The notes under the pieces were generated by a model. It worked only from the letters and a program-made list of their open reading frames with translations. It searched no databases and was not told where the DNA came from. Shown here in pieces: positions 47,934 to 63,113 of a stretch of 64,000 nt of DNA. Source of the stretch: Chlorophyllum brunneum. Its lineage: Eukaryota > Basidiomycota > Agaricomycetes > Agaricales > Agaricaceae. The stretch's first letter is position 1. Each line of letters begins with the position of its first letter. A program made the position numbers and the translations under genes. The stretch spans positions 1,736,001 to 1,800,000 of the forward strand of contig OY756143.1 of NCBI GenBank assembly GCA_963576785.1, given 5' to 3'.

Positions 47934-48277
47934 TTAAACATCAATGCGTTTATAGCCCTTCACCTAAAAGGATGAAATACATGTACAGTCGAAGTTGTGC
48001 GACTCGACGTACTCTGTTTTCCTGAAGCATATGAATGTACTTGTCTGCTAGCCATTTGCAGTTCTCGTAGTGGTTGACGCCCTCTCCCTTCTGGCATTTT
48101 TCCAGCTCGTCACGGACGAGTCGGGCCTCCATAGCCTTAACCCATGATTCGCGGATATGTTGGTCACGTTCCGCGAGTTTTTCTACCCAATAAGCAGACT
48201 TTGTGAGTAGTTCATACGGAACTGCCTACGCTGAACGCACCTTTGATCTGAGCTGCTCTTGCCTCGTCGAACGGCAT
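47934..48277 (-). CDS. NADH dehydrogenase (complex I) 12-kDa subunit, NDUFB10/PDSW-like
   Basis: Small accessory subunit of the complex I membrane arm. Three exons give a protein of about 80 residues: MPFDEARAAQIKEKLAERDQ, HIRESWVKAMEARLVRDELE, then a Cys-containing KCQKGEGVNHYENCKWLADK, YIHMLQENR and, after a last intron (GTACGT..TTTAG), VKGYKRIDV before TAA. Without that intron the frame gives an unrelated tail; with it the conserved ENRVKGY end of the fungal 12-kDa subunit appears, so the splice is well supported. The two Cys may form a disulfide in the intermembrane space. Divergent from the isomerase gene with 286 bases between starts. Confidence 0.85.
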
Positions 48278-48563
48278 GGTGGACGTTGAATGGACAGGAT
48301 GTGTTGTCCTTTGTTTGGTTGAACGGGTGTTTGCTCGGGATCTCCGGAAGCATCTTCAGAGGAGATTACAGCTGATCGGCCCTTGCCATCGTCTTGACCT
48401 CGGTTTCTGTCTAATCGTCCCGCTCGTCCTATGAACCATGCTATGGTCTGGAGACGCAGGACATTCGGCTAACAACACCAGCTAGAAGAGGCATTATCAC
48501 ATGCCTCTGCGCTTGATTTAAAACCAGCTTGAACCAGGACTTGTCACCGACCACTTTGGACGC

Positions 48564-49699
48564 ATGTCCTACAACTACCCTCTCCCCCTTCCTGTAGACA
48601 ACCCTGTTGTCACCCTCACCAACCGTGCGTGTTCATATTGTTTGAACGACTTCATCACTAAGGTTCTGAGATAGCCAAACCCCATCTTTGGATCATCGAA
48701 CTCCATAACGGCCAAGATAGCAGGCTGACCACCACTTTGGTCAACAAGGGCCTTCGTCCAGCCCTTGATACAGTCGAGAGACACTGGAGGGAACGATGGA
48801 GAAAAGCTTGTGCTGCTGGTGAGAAGGAAGGTGGTCGAGGTGCTTTGGTGATAGTTGGCCGTCGTGACCAGAACAAGTTTTTCAGCAATGGTGCGCCTAG
48901 CTCAGCATAACTTCGATGGTGTTTATCGACTCCCACCACCCCAGGTCTGGATTTTGAGAGCGTCCGTGGCGACCCTAATTTCTTCTCAGGTACGACCTTG
49001 ACTTATTGTAGCACCAATCCAGTAACTTACCAGCCAAGACAGAAACTTTCAACCCTCTCCTTGCCCGTCTCCTCTTGTTCCCAAGTATGCAGTGAAGTAT
49101 CGTGTCTTTCCGCGGGTCCTGATTCCGTCATAGTTCCCACCATTGCCGCAATCAATGGACACTGCTATGCTGGTGGCTTCATGCTGTCGCTGGCGTGTGA
49201 CTACCGTGTTATGACGGATGGCAGCAAACAAAATGCGTGGCTCTGCATGAATGAAGTATGCAATCCCGGTTGACCTTAGTGCCCATCGATATGAATTATG
49301 AGTCTAGGTTCATTTTGGCGCCGTTTGGCCCCTGTCCTTCACCGCCATTCTCAGTGCGAAAATCGGCAGCCATCTCCTAAAGCGCAAAATCGCTCTAGAG
49401 GGTTACCGCTTTGTTCCTAGCGAGGCCCTCACGGATGGCATCCTGGATCACCTGGTGACGGGAAACACGGCCGCTGTTCTTGCCAAGGCTGAGCAGGTGG
49501 CAGAAAAGATCAGTGTTAATGCTTCAACCGGTGTCTGGGGCTTGATCAAGGTACATTTCAAAGACTTCTTCAACTATCAATGTTGTCGCTGATTGATTGG
49601 TAGTCTGATCTCTATCGAGATACCGTACATAGTATCAGAAAGGATCTGAGGGCCACAAATTCGGTTACTGAGGACGATGCTGCCAAGGCTCGCCTTTAG
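48564..49699 (+). CDS. Enoyl-CoA isomerase/hydratase family protein (Eci-like)
   Basis: Crotonase-fold enzyme, probably of fatty-acid beta-oxidation. Seen: MSYNYPLPLPVDNPVVTLTN, IAKPHLWIIELHNGQDSRLT, RGALVIVGRRDQNKFFSNGL then DFESVRGDPNFFS, LLARLLLFPIPTIAAINGHC, YAGGFMLSLACDYRVMTDG (oxyanion-hole region), AWLCMNEVHFGAVWPLSF, KRKIALEGYRFVPSEALTDG, and SIRKDLRATNSVTEDDAAK near the end. The ME-type NEV segment sits where delta3,delta2-enoyl-CoA isomerases have their catalytic Glu, so isomerase is preferred to hydratase, with moderate certainty. The C-terminus (KARL) is close to a type 1 peroxisomal signal and may direct it to peroxisomes. Five or six short introns, the first only 38 bases. Confidence 0.85.
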
Positions 49700-51288
49700 C
49701 TGGTATGGACCCGAACAGTCTACGACGCGTGCATGATGACATTACTTGCACAAATAATATACTGCATGCTTCGGTGCTAGATTCAAAGAACAGTCCCGTC
49801 TGATCCCAAGCCGGAAAAAAACACCGCCTCGTCGGTCCAGTATCTATTCGGTGCGAGCGGGACCTACAACTATATCCCTGGATTTATGGTGCTTTCTGCT
49901 GGGGTCTCCGCGCGCCCTTGTATCAGCCAACTGGCCCTCTCCATGGGGCTGAAAGTGCACTGCTCTTAAAATTTGCGTCGTAAATGACCGTTTTGGGCGG
50001 TGGGGAACAACGCATGATCAGTACTCGAGTATGGCACTGCTTGAGCCTCAGATGCACAGGATTGCCTACATAGAAAACAAGCCACACTACAGAGGGGTCA
50101 GCTTTTCACCACCGTCAATTACAGAGTTAGGCACTTCTGAATCCTCCCCCACCACCTGACAGGCTTTTGATGCAACCCACCATGGGCGCGGAGAAATAGG
50201 TGGTCTCCCGGAAACTGATCATCGTCGAGTAGTAAATCATCAACCCATGGCCCGGGAACACCATACTCATGTTATTTCGCAGGAGCACATGAAGGTGTGG
50301 TCGAGATAGTGACCCATCAGAAATATCCGAAAATCGATTCCGATTCCACTACATTTGTCACTGGGTCCCTGTCGACCGCCCAAGCAGTTTTAGCTCTACT
50401 ATGAAGGTTCGGATACCCAAGGGTTCTCCCAAACCTGTGTATCGCCATCGAAATATTTGTTTCTTTGGAACGTCAGAGTAGACACGACCACATTTCCTAC
50501 GGAACCCCTTTAGCAAACGAGAGACTGAATAAGAGTTACAACAGAGCAACGCGCCGGCATGAGCATGGCATCGTCTCGCAGAATAACCACGATGGATAGA
50601 CAGACGTTACGTGGGGTGTGGTAACATGCGGCCTTCAGCTACCTCGCCTATTGAGGTTGCAACTGGTTGTCATCTTCTTTCCAGACAACTCCGCATGATT
50701 CCTCGGGCTTGGCTTATCCTACACCACTCACCGGGTCATAACAGTGGGCATGTAGTGTAAAAATAAATTCAGGCTGAGGCCGAGGCGCCTTTCGCGTGTT
50801 GCTTTGGAAACAGGTGCCGATTGGACCGACTGCACAACAAGATGAAAAGGGAGCCCAGCATTGTGGTTCTTCTATGTTTTTACACTGTGGTTTGGCTTCT
50901 GAGATCCGATATGTGGGATGGCACCTCGGTCGCCGTGTGTTTGTAATGGCGAGGCTTGTAACGTGTTCCTCTCCATTGGTATAACCATCACGGTCCCATC
51001 ATTCTGGTTGTTAAGTATGGCCCAATCTGTCAGGAGCGGGTCTCTGCGCAACTGGGTTGATCGAACGATGGGGGTGGCTGATGGGACAACAATACCATTC
51101 CCGTGTATTCCTATATATCCAGCACAGCTCTCCTTCCGTCCACACTCCTTTTCCTCCCCCGTTCCTCGGTTTGTGCTCCAGGCAGGGCATCTCTCTCCCT
51201 TTCATACTCTTCTTTTATTCGCCAATCCCTCTTGAAGAGGAACCTTCCAGTTCATTTCTTTATTATTCCACGTAGTTAACTCCTCAAG
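49700..51288. other. Intergenic region upstream of the protease pair
   Basis: About 1.6 kb without a supported gene on either strand. A TATATAT box at 51112-51118, about 170 bases before the first protease start, is a likely core promoter. Pyrimidine-rich sequence lies between box and start. Confidence 0.45.
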
Positions 51289-53472
51289 ATGCAACTCCAA
51301 GTGTCGTTTATGGCCTTGTTGGCCGGCATTTTTGTCGCTCTTTCAAGTACACCCAATCCCGTCAACGCCCTGCCCCTTTCTAAGAAGGAGACTCCGGGTG
51401 TTGTGACTCTTCCTCTCAAGCGAGTCACACTTCGGAGTACCGTTCACCCCCAGATTGTACGTCCCTTGCGCTGTACCAACGTAGTAGCTCAATGATCGGT
51501 CTTTAATGCTTTATCTAGCTCCTGCAACAGCACATTAACCGCAGCCGTCGTCGCCTTGCGCGGATGACCGGTCGTGAGGAACCATCCTCCGAAGAGCTCG
51601 AGCAACATCTTGTTAGACGAGTGATTTCCGTAGAAGGCCCCGCGGGCCTAGAGAAGCGTTATAACCGTCATGGTGTCCCCAGCTCCAAATCTGGCGGAGG
51701 GTCCTCAAACAAAGCGAAAACCAACAACCAAAAGGCAAGCGGAGACGGCGAACTTTTTGAACATCCCAAGCAGTCTAAAGGCCAGGGGAACACCACTGGC
51801 AATCACAATAGTCAACAGTCCAATGGTGGCGGAGGACAGAGCAGCGACTCTAACGACGGCACCCAGAAAAATGGAGGTGCCAACGGCGGCAAAGGGTCCA
51901 CAAAGGGGTCCAGTAAAGGTGCTGGTGCTGGTGCTGGTGCTGGTGCTGGTGCTGGTGCTGGTGCTAGTGCTGGTACCGGTGCCGGTACGGGCGCAAATGC
52001 AACCACAGGAGGTCAAACTGGTGGTAATTCAGCGTGTGTACTATTCTACGTTCAACATGACCGGTGGGCTTATCCTTGGTTCTCGCAGTGCCGCTGCGCC
52101 AGATACTGTCACGAACGCTAATACCCCCTCTGCCCCGAATTCCCTCGGACTTGACATTGAGTGAGTTTGCAGCTTCTCGGTTACTCCCACTTTTTTGACG
52201 CATTTCAGAGCAAACGATGTCGGGTACTTAGCCACTGTAAAGATGGGCACTCCACCCCAAGATTTTTTGATCCTCATGGACTCCGGGTCTGCTGATCTCT
52301 GGGTTGGCGCCGAGAACTGCCAGTCAGATGCTGGAGGCGATTGTGTGAGTGCTGCCAATGGATGGGATTTTGACGCTACCTTCTGATCATCCACTGTTTT
52401 AGGGAAACCACAGGTTTTTGGGCCCTGCTTCTTCTAGTTCCTTCGTCGACACAAAGAACCCTTTCTCCGTCACATATGGCACTGGTAAAGTCTCTGGAGA
52501 CATCATCACTGATAACCTGGATATTGCCGGTCTTCAACTCAACACGCACACCTTCGGGGTGGCTACTACTGAGAGCGTTGACTTCTCGGACGACACTACT
52601 CCCTTTGATGGCCTAATGGGTCTTGCGCAATCCGTAAGTTCCTCGTTCGCGTGGCTAATGGGTGAAATCCTTAATTTACTGTCACTGCTCAGACTTTATC
52701 TGAACAAAAAACCCTTACGCCGATCGAAGCTCTTGCTAAACAAGGGCTGGTAGATGCACCCATAATTGGCTACAAGATCTCCCGTCTTCAAGACAACAAG
52801 AATGATGGTGAAATCACTTTCGGGTGGGTACCTGGCTTGCTTTCGGCTACGAGAGCCTCTCTCATCCGTTACGGTAGTGGTGTTGATCAGGCGAAGTTTG
52901 ACCCTGCTACCGTCGTCAACCTTCCTAATGTGAACCAACAAGGATTCTGGGAATCAGCTATGGACGCTGTTTCCGTTAACGGCAAGGATACTGGTTTGAC
53001 TGGCCGCACTGCCATTCTCGACACTGGTTAGTTTACTTGCCTTCTGGGGTAGGGCTCGATCACTTACACCGCAGCGATTATTAGGTACTACGTTGATTGT
53101 TGCCCCCGGTGCTGATGCTCAGACTGTCCACGCTGCCATACCCGGAGCCCAGGCCGATGGCCAAGGTGGTTTCACCGTTCCATGCAATACTCAAGCTTCA
53201 GTTGCCCTCACCTTCGGTGGAAAGGATTTCGCAATCGACCCTCGCGACCTGGCCTTCCAGCCCATTGATCCCAATGACCCTAACGGTGACTGCGTGTCGG
53301 GCATCTCCTCTGGAAACGTCGGAGGTGCTAATGAGTGGCTTGTGAGTTTCTACCATGATTGTCTTTGTGATTTTACATAATCCCTTGTCAGGTTGGTGAC
53401 GTATTCCTCAAGAATGCGTATTTCTCGACAGACGTCGCGAAAAATCAGATGAGTCTGGCGGCCCTTGTTTAA
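51289..53472 (+). CDS. Secreted pepsin-like aspartic protease (A1 family) with Gly-Ala repeat in the propeptide
   Basis: Seen: signal peptide MQLQVSFMALLAGIFVALSS, a propeptide with VTLPLKRVTL and LLQQHINRSRRRLARMTGRE, then a long low-complexity segment rich in Gly, Ser, Asn and Lys that ends in repeated Gly-Ala. The catalytic domain follows: APNSLGLDIEANDVGYLATV, MGTPPQDFLILMDSGSADLW with the first active-site Asp, VTYGTGKVSGDIITDNLDIA, the second Asp in TAILDTGTTLIVAP, AIDPRDLAFQPIDP, and a last exon VGDVFLKNAYFSTDVAKNQM. About nine introns. The low-complexity segment lies before the mature enzyme and would be removed or act as a spacer. It resembles basidiomycete polyporopepsin-type enzymes. 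Head-to-tail with a second copy 459 bases downstream. Confidence 0.93.
51918..51997 (+). repeat. GGTGCT hexanucleotide repeat coding for (Gly-Ala)n
   Basis: Eight perfect GGTGCT units at 51918-51965 followed by degenerate units (AGTGCT, GGTACC, GGTGCC, GGTACG). In frame within the protease propeptide. The second protease has no counterpart, so the repeat arose or was lost after duplication. Confidence 0.9.
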
Positions 53473-53931
53473 ACGATTCCTTCAAACTACATACACTCGT
53501 TTATTGGATGCATGTATGAATAATTGCTGTAATCTATGGGGAGATTAGGACATATCAAGCATTTGGAAACATGCGCCCGCGTTCTGACCATCAACCATTG
53601 ATTGGTATATGTTTCCATGTCTCCTAGCACACCTCGGAAGTATGTTTCTCGTAGCTCCTCGCGACTGGACGGATCATGCAGCCTAACCCGTTCTGCCAGG
53701 TTGTCGAGAGTGCAATCTGAGAACGCAAGTGAATATTGATGGGCCGCGGATATCCCAGAAGTCCAGTTGCCCAGGCTCCATGACAGGCAACTGTACGCTT
53801 TCCCGCCCGTCTGGATTTCATTAGCACCCAACGTTGTCCTGCACCACGCTCGTCTGTCCTAACCCTGTTGTTCGCTCCTTAACACCTCCATTCTTTTCTG
53901 ACCCTATCCTCTCAACAGCCCTCGAGTGGCC
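53473..53931. other. Spacer between the tandem proteases
   Basis: About 460 bases carrying the 3' end of the first protease and the promoter of the second. No other gene was seen. Confidence 0.5.
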
Positions 53932-55934
53932 ATGGCACCAGTTCGTCAGCACTTCTTGATTCGTATCTTCGCCGTACTATGGCTCTTCTGCGTTGGGATC
54001 CGGGCAGGCCCAATGAACTCAATTGTGTCGGTTCCCCTTGAGGAAGTGAAGCCCGACATCCCTTCAATAGAATCCCTCCCTTCTGTCGTGGTGAGTGGAG
54101 CAAGAATTCCAGCCGCGGGGCATGGAGCTGAGGAGAATAAATCATATTTTAGGTTCAGCAGCAGCACGCGAACCGAGGTATTCGTCGATTGGCCCGTATG
54201 AAGGGGGAAGCACCGCCGCGGGACCATGATCTTCTTGGGGAAATCTACAATCGTTTGGCTGGCCTCTCCAAGAATTCGGAGTTCATGCAAAAATTGGAGC
54301 CTACGACCTTGATGTCAGTCGAACGCCGCCCGTCCCAGGGCTCATCCAACTCGACCGAGCCGCTCCGTCCTATTACCCCTAGCGCAGATAGGTTCAGTTC
54401 AACCGCGTCCACAGCACCGAACAGTCTGGGTCTTGAGATCCAGTGAGCTAAGTCCCTTACCAACCATTGATTCCTAGTGTTTGATCACGTATATAGATCC
54501 CATGACGTTGGGTGTGCGTACTACATTGCCAGCTCCAGTATTTGGTAGAGTGCTAGAGGCTCATCGCTCATTTACGTAGACATTGCCAAACTCTCGATCG
54601 GGACTCCACCACGTAATTTCTCCCTCTTACTAGACTCCGGCTCCGCCGATTTCTGGGTTGGTGGTGAAGGTTGCCGAGGTGGTGATGGACAAAATTGTGT
54701 ATAATACCCCTCCACGCAGATTTGAGTGAAACTGATCGCCTTTCGTTTATAGGGAAATCACACCTATCTGGGATCAAGCACTAGCTCGACCTTCAAAGAT
54801 CTACATAAAACGTGGGCTATCGACTACAATACAGGCGAGGTTTCCGGAACTATTGTTCAGGATGATATTTCAATAGCGGGCCTGTACCACAAGGGGTTCA
54901 AGTTTGGAATAGCTTTCGCCGAAAGCTCCGAGTTCACCGGGTAAGACTTTTTACCTGGTTATGGCAGTGGCAGTTTACCAGTTCCAGGGAGAATGTGTCC
55001 TTTGATGGGCTGGCGGGTCTTGCCAGTTCCGTAAGTGGCTTCTTTCACAGTTCCCCGTTGATGCGTGTTCAGACAACGAGTTCTTAGAGCGTTTCTAGAC
55101 AACGAACCATCACCCTTGTTGAAAGCCTTCGCAAATCCAGAGTCATTAGGAACTCAATTGTTTCACTAAAGATTCCTCGCCTCGCGGATAACAAACAAGA
55201 TGGAGAGATGACGTTAGGTGGCATGAATCCATTGAAATATGATGCTAGGTCCATCGTCGTGGTGAAAAACGTCAATGAGTTTGGGTTCTGGGAAACACCA
55301 ATCAATCAGGTCAAGGTCGGCGGCAAGCCGATGGGGTGGACTAATCGTACCGGAGTCTTGGATACCGGAACTGTATGTGATTCCTCCCTCGAAATCTGAT
55401 AAATTTGGAGGGTGGCTGATGATCTTTCGCGGTCTTTGATCTTTTAGGCGCTTCTAGTGGCACCTCGAGAAGTACGTCACGTCTCACCTCAGGTTCCGTT
55501 CCCTTACTTCCCAGACACTCGTGCTGAATACTGTCAGGACGTAGATGTCATTCATTCACAGGTTCCTGGGGCGAAGAAAATAGATGGAAGCTGGACCGTA
55601 CCCTGCGGGACCAAAGCAACCCTTTCACTTACCATAGGCAACATTGACTTCTCCATTGATCCTAGAGACCTCGCTTTCATCCCTGTCGATGCCAATAAGA
55701 TCAAAGGTGATTGTTGGTCAGGCATCAGTATCGGCACTGTCGGGCCATTCCAGTTGCCCACAACATGGCTAGTGCGTCCATCATAGCTCCAATCAGACCT
55801 AGGTAGCTAACGGAGTGATGTTGCGACAACGGATTTTGGTTGCAAAGCTCGGAAACACGTTCTTGAAAAATGTTTATCATAGCATGAACGCGGATAAAGG
55901 CAAGAACGAGATCACCTTTGCCAAGCTCAAGTGA
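53932..55934 (+). CDS. Secreted pepsin-like aspartic protease, tandem paralogue
   Basis: Same layout as the upstream protease. Seen: signal peptide MAPVRQHFLIRIFAVLWLFC then VGIRAG, a propeptide with VQQQHANRGIRRLARMKGE, APNSLGLEIQSHDVGYIAKL, SIGTPPRNFSLLLDSGSADF with the first Asp, WAIDYNTGEVSGTIVQDDIS, TNRTGVLDTGTALLVAP with the second Asp, SIDPRDLAFIPVDANKIKGD, and LGNTFLKNVYHSMNADK at the end. Joining SHDVGY to IAKLSIG uses a donor GTGCGT one codon past a nearer GT. The Gly-Ala segment is absent and the propeptide is shorter. Identity to the first copy is only moderate, so the duplication is not recent. Both active-site Asp are kept; I see no sign of a pseudogene, although the exon around 55080-55140 was the least certain to splice. 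Confidence 0.88.
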
Positions 55935-57446
55935 AAACGTCGTGGCATTATTCGTGATTAATCCACGCAGGCTTCTAGTATAGGTGGGCGGATCCTTCGA
56001 TCATGGCTATTTCTCGATCTTTGCATCCGTATGGACATAGTAGTCTCATGTCACATCTTCCTCATTATTGTTTTGTTTTCGAACCCGTCGTTTTGCTTAA
56101 CGTGTGCATTCCTCGTCACTATCATCTACCTCTTGTCGTCATTGTTCATACGAACCGTTGTTCCGAGTCAAACGAACCGAACCTGCATTGTTCGTTCCTG
56201 GATCTGCTCTTGCCCTGGTTTGGTTTGGCGTTACGGCGTCTATCACATTATCCTTTTGAGGTGATCGCGCCAGTCGGGCTGTTTTCTCCTCAGTCCTCAG
56301 TCCGGAAAGATGGATTCGTTGTGGTGTTGCGTGGAATTACAACGTATGCTAATGAGGGGGTACTTACTGATTGCCGGGCACCCATCGAACACCCACCTTG
56401 TTTCCAGACGCATGGTACAATACGGAGTATGTCGGGCACACCGAGTCACTGATACTGGAAGTGCCATTGTTCGCCTTCTCGGTGTGGGGGCTGGGTATTG
56501 AAAAGAAGCTGAGCAATTCATATGGAGGTAAGTAAAAAATAGGGAGAGCCGAGGTGACATTACTAACATGATAGCATCATTGCGGTGAGTGGAACCAATG
56601 GATTGTGTGGGACTGGTGTCCGTGAGAGGCAACCGAGGGAGCAAATTTTTTTTCCACCTGTCATATCCCCTTACCCACGCTCCCTCCTCCAGGCTCGGAA
56701 GGGCAACATGACTTTGGAGGGGCTAGAAGAGGAGCTGAGATTAATAAATATATTATAAATTCGGACTGCGGGGACGACATACATTCACGCGCCTACGAAG
56801 AAGTCATCCCAACATTGTTCCGTCAGATTAGCCGATGCCACCATGATGATGTTCACGGCGAACAGCGAACAACGCACAGATAGAGCAGAGAATTCTATCT
56901 AGATTGAGTTGCTAGAAAGCATGCACTAGGAGATAATAAAGACGAAAACCGAAAACAAAACATAGACAGGGAATTGTGTGGAAGGATTGTACAAACGTAG
57001 TGAACAATGTAAACTTGGTTGAAGGAGAGGTGAAGGCGCCCTATTGACAAGAAAATGGTGCGGTAATTAAAAAGAATGCGACAACAGCTGTGAAAAAGAC
57101 CTTAAACCTGGGTACTACGACTACTAATGAAACAACAGATATTAGCTATGCAGTGGGTGGGGGCTGGGGGGACGGGGCGCAGCTGATCGGGAAGGGGGGT
57201 TTGGGATCGAAAGTGATATGATGAGTTGCATTGGCATTGTGAATTGTGGTACAGTAAAAGAATTGAAGAAGGTTTTGCAAGGAACAAGCGAATGTCAGAT
57301 TTTGTTTCACGATACATTGGAGGATGCTCTTTGGCGTATGCGTGGGTGGTATGAATGAGTGGGCGAGTGACGCTAATCAAACAGTCGATCCGAAAGCAAC
57401 GGTCGAGCGCAGCAGACATGCAAGGGAATGACCTCAAGCGCCAGCT
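55935..57446. other. Intergenic region between convergent protease and LAMMER kinase
   Basis: About 1.5 kb. A 149-codon frame at 56003-56452 (+) has no motif and no coding-like character. An AT-rich patch lies near 56740. It should hold both 3' untranslated regions. Confidence 0.45.
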
Positions 57447-59381
57447 TCAGATTTCCCGGGGAATAGCTAACGAAAAGTAAGGGTGGTTTAGTGCGTCTCG
57501 CACTGTGATCCGTTGGGCGGGGTCGAAAGCCAAAAGCCGCTGCACAAGATGTAGGAATTGTTGGTTAATGTTGTCTCTTGGGGGGATAACTGCCTCCAGT
57601 GGGCGGGTGCTGCGGACGTCTCGCTTGCTTTGCCGAGTAGCTTTTGGTTTTGGCCAATCGAGTCGGCCGTCTCTGAAGAACTCGGGTTTTGATCGTTGGC
57701 CGGCGTGGGCAAAACGCTCGGGCATTTTACCCATAACCATCTCCATCATGGCAAGGTGTTCGAGATTGTCGTGAGTTTGATAGAGTGCAACTCCTGTGTA
57801 AAACTCAACAAGGATGCACCCAAGTGAGTATGCATCACAGGGGAACGACCAGCCGAGCCCTAATTAATCAGCAGATTGAGCTGACAAGTATCGAAACCAT
57901 TAGTCACGACGACTCACCTAGAATAATTTCAGGAGCACGGTAATGGCGTGTTGATACAACGGTTGAGTGGTATTCAGACTCGAATGTTGCAGAGCCGAAA
58001 TCTATTAGACGGATTTCGGTGGACTGGAGGATACGCTTGGGCTTTGCAGCAGCGTTGCGCTGTAAATAGAGATTAGCTGTGTGACAAACCGAGTGAAAAT
58101 CCATGACCTGCCTTATGCAATGATGGGACATGAACAACTTCGTAATCATTATGAACTAGGAGGATGTTTTCCGGTTTGAGATCAGTGTGGATAAGACGTA
58201 GGTCGTGTAAAACTACTGGCTGTCGGCTCATGTTGGTGATGAATGGTAAGAGAAACGTACATGCAACGCTGCCTAGGAGCTGTCTGGCAAAATCTTGGAT
58301 GTGGTGCCGAGGAAATGGTGCAAACTCATTTTCCTTCAGGAAATCATAGACACACATCCCAAGAAGCTCAGACACGAGGCATATATGGTTTCGGTGATCA
58401 AACCAATGCAAGAGGTGTATGCATTTGCTGTAATCGGATTGTTGAGCATGGCGTTACGGAACCTGGCGAGGCCGACCTACTTCCGGTTCATGGGATCGCG
58501 CTCCTTTAGCTTCTGGAGAACGCGAACTTCAATCCTACTGGCATCACGGTATTTGGGTATCGCCCGGATTATCTTGATGGCCACTTTAGTGTTTGTTTGC
58601 GTATCGATGGCTTCAACAACTTTGCCGAAGGTCCCTTGTCCAAGCAGACGAACCGTGCGATCTGCAAAAACATGAGGGGGAAAAGTTGCACTGATGTATG
58701 ATTGAGGACGCACAACGCCGGAATATCAAATCATCTGGGACGATGATATAGTGTCCCTCTTTGTCATCACAAGGAGCGGGGGCCTTGGATGCCTGGGAGA
58801 ACAACCAAGCGGTGGGTCAGTACGTCATCAAATGGGAAATGTGGGTGGCTACGGACATCATCTGTGACTGCGCCGTTTCTGAAATCGTTGGATTTTGGAG
58901 GGGCAAGGGCCTGGGTATGTTGGGTGTTTTGCACAGGCTTCTTGGGGGGCGGCGCACGGACCTCCTCATGAGGGTCTCGCTTCCGCTTCTTGGGAGCGGG
59001 GGCAGTGATTGAAGAGGAGCTAGAGGAAAGCGCTTGGGCTTCAGCGGCGGCTCGTGCCCTCGTGCGGATGGGGGCGGTGAACATGGGTGGTTGATATGAT
59101 GCGGAATAATTGGGATTGTGGGTTGTGGCAGGGGAGATTGTGGCAGGTGGAGGTGTATCCTCGATGACGATGACTTCGCGAAGTCTGCCATCGCTGTCGA
59201 CCTCCTGGACCTCGCTGTATTGTACCGAGTACCTCGCTGCGCGTTTCCGCTTGCGTGTGCCTACAGGTGGTGTAGGCTTTACGCTTGGGCCAGCTGGATT
59301 GGGATTAACGGCACCATTGATGGGCTGGCGAGGATACTGGGCCACAACTTGGGCGGATAGCGGGTGGACCGCTGCCGACAT
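57447..59381 (-). CDS. LAMMER (CLK/Kns1) dual-specificity protein kinase
   Basis: LAMMER kinases phosphorylate SR splicing factors and influence cell cycle and stress responses. Seen: a disordered N-terminus [20 protein letters not shown] with a nuclear-type basic stretch [20 protein letters not shown] and PAPKKRKRD, the short signature [19 protein letters not shown], then the kinase domain: [83 protein letters not shown], and the name-giving region [18 protein letters not shown]. The canonical EHLAMMERILG has Arg where this protein has Met. The end is [12 protein letters not shown] before TGA. About seven introns. Divergent from the MYST gene with 290 bases between start codons. Confidence 0.92.
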
Positions 59382-59671
59382 TGTCTGTGTGGTAGTGAAC
59401 GACGTGGTGGAAGAGGGAGAGAGGAGAAGTGAGGGAAACCTGGGTGCTTGCAGAGCCAAATGGATCCTGAACAGTGTAGATGGCCTGTTGACGCTTATTT
59501 GGAACGAGCCACCCACAGTGGTTCGGTTCGTCTCGTCACATGGCCAGCCGAACCGGTCTGCGCGTAAATAGGGCCAAGCAACCAAGGACACCGTCCGCGA
59601 CGACGAGCACTCATTTAGTCCTTCTCTGCCATCCACAACCACCTCGGCGCCATCGTCGGCAGTGACGACAA

Positions 59672-63040
<3,369 letters not shown>

Positions 63041-63113
63041 CGTGGGAGATTTGTCAGCAGTGTTGTGAACCAGGCTGGTGTGGTTTGTTCTGAGATGGCG
63101 CAGTGAGTCGACG

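Noticed and set aside
53932..55934. Second aspartic protease as a pseudogene
   Set aside because: Both active-site Asp motifs, the signal peptide and workable splice sites are present; apparent stops fall in introns.
56003..56452. 149-codon frame just after the second protease
   Set aside because: Composition looks like translated untranslated region; no motif; overlaps where the 3' untranslated region is expected.
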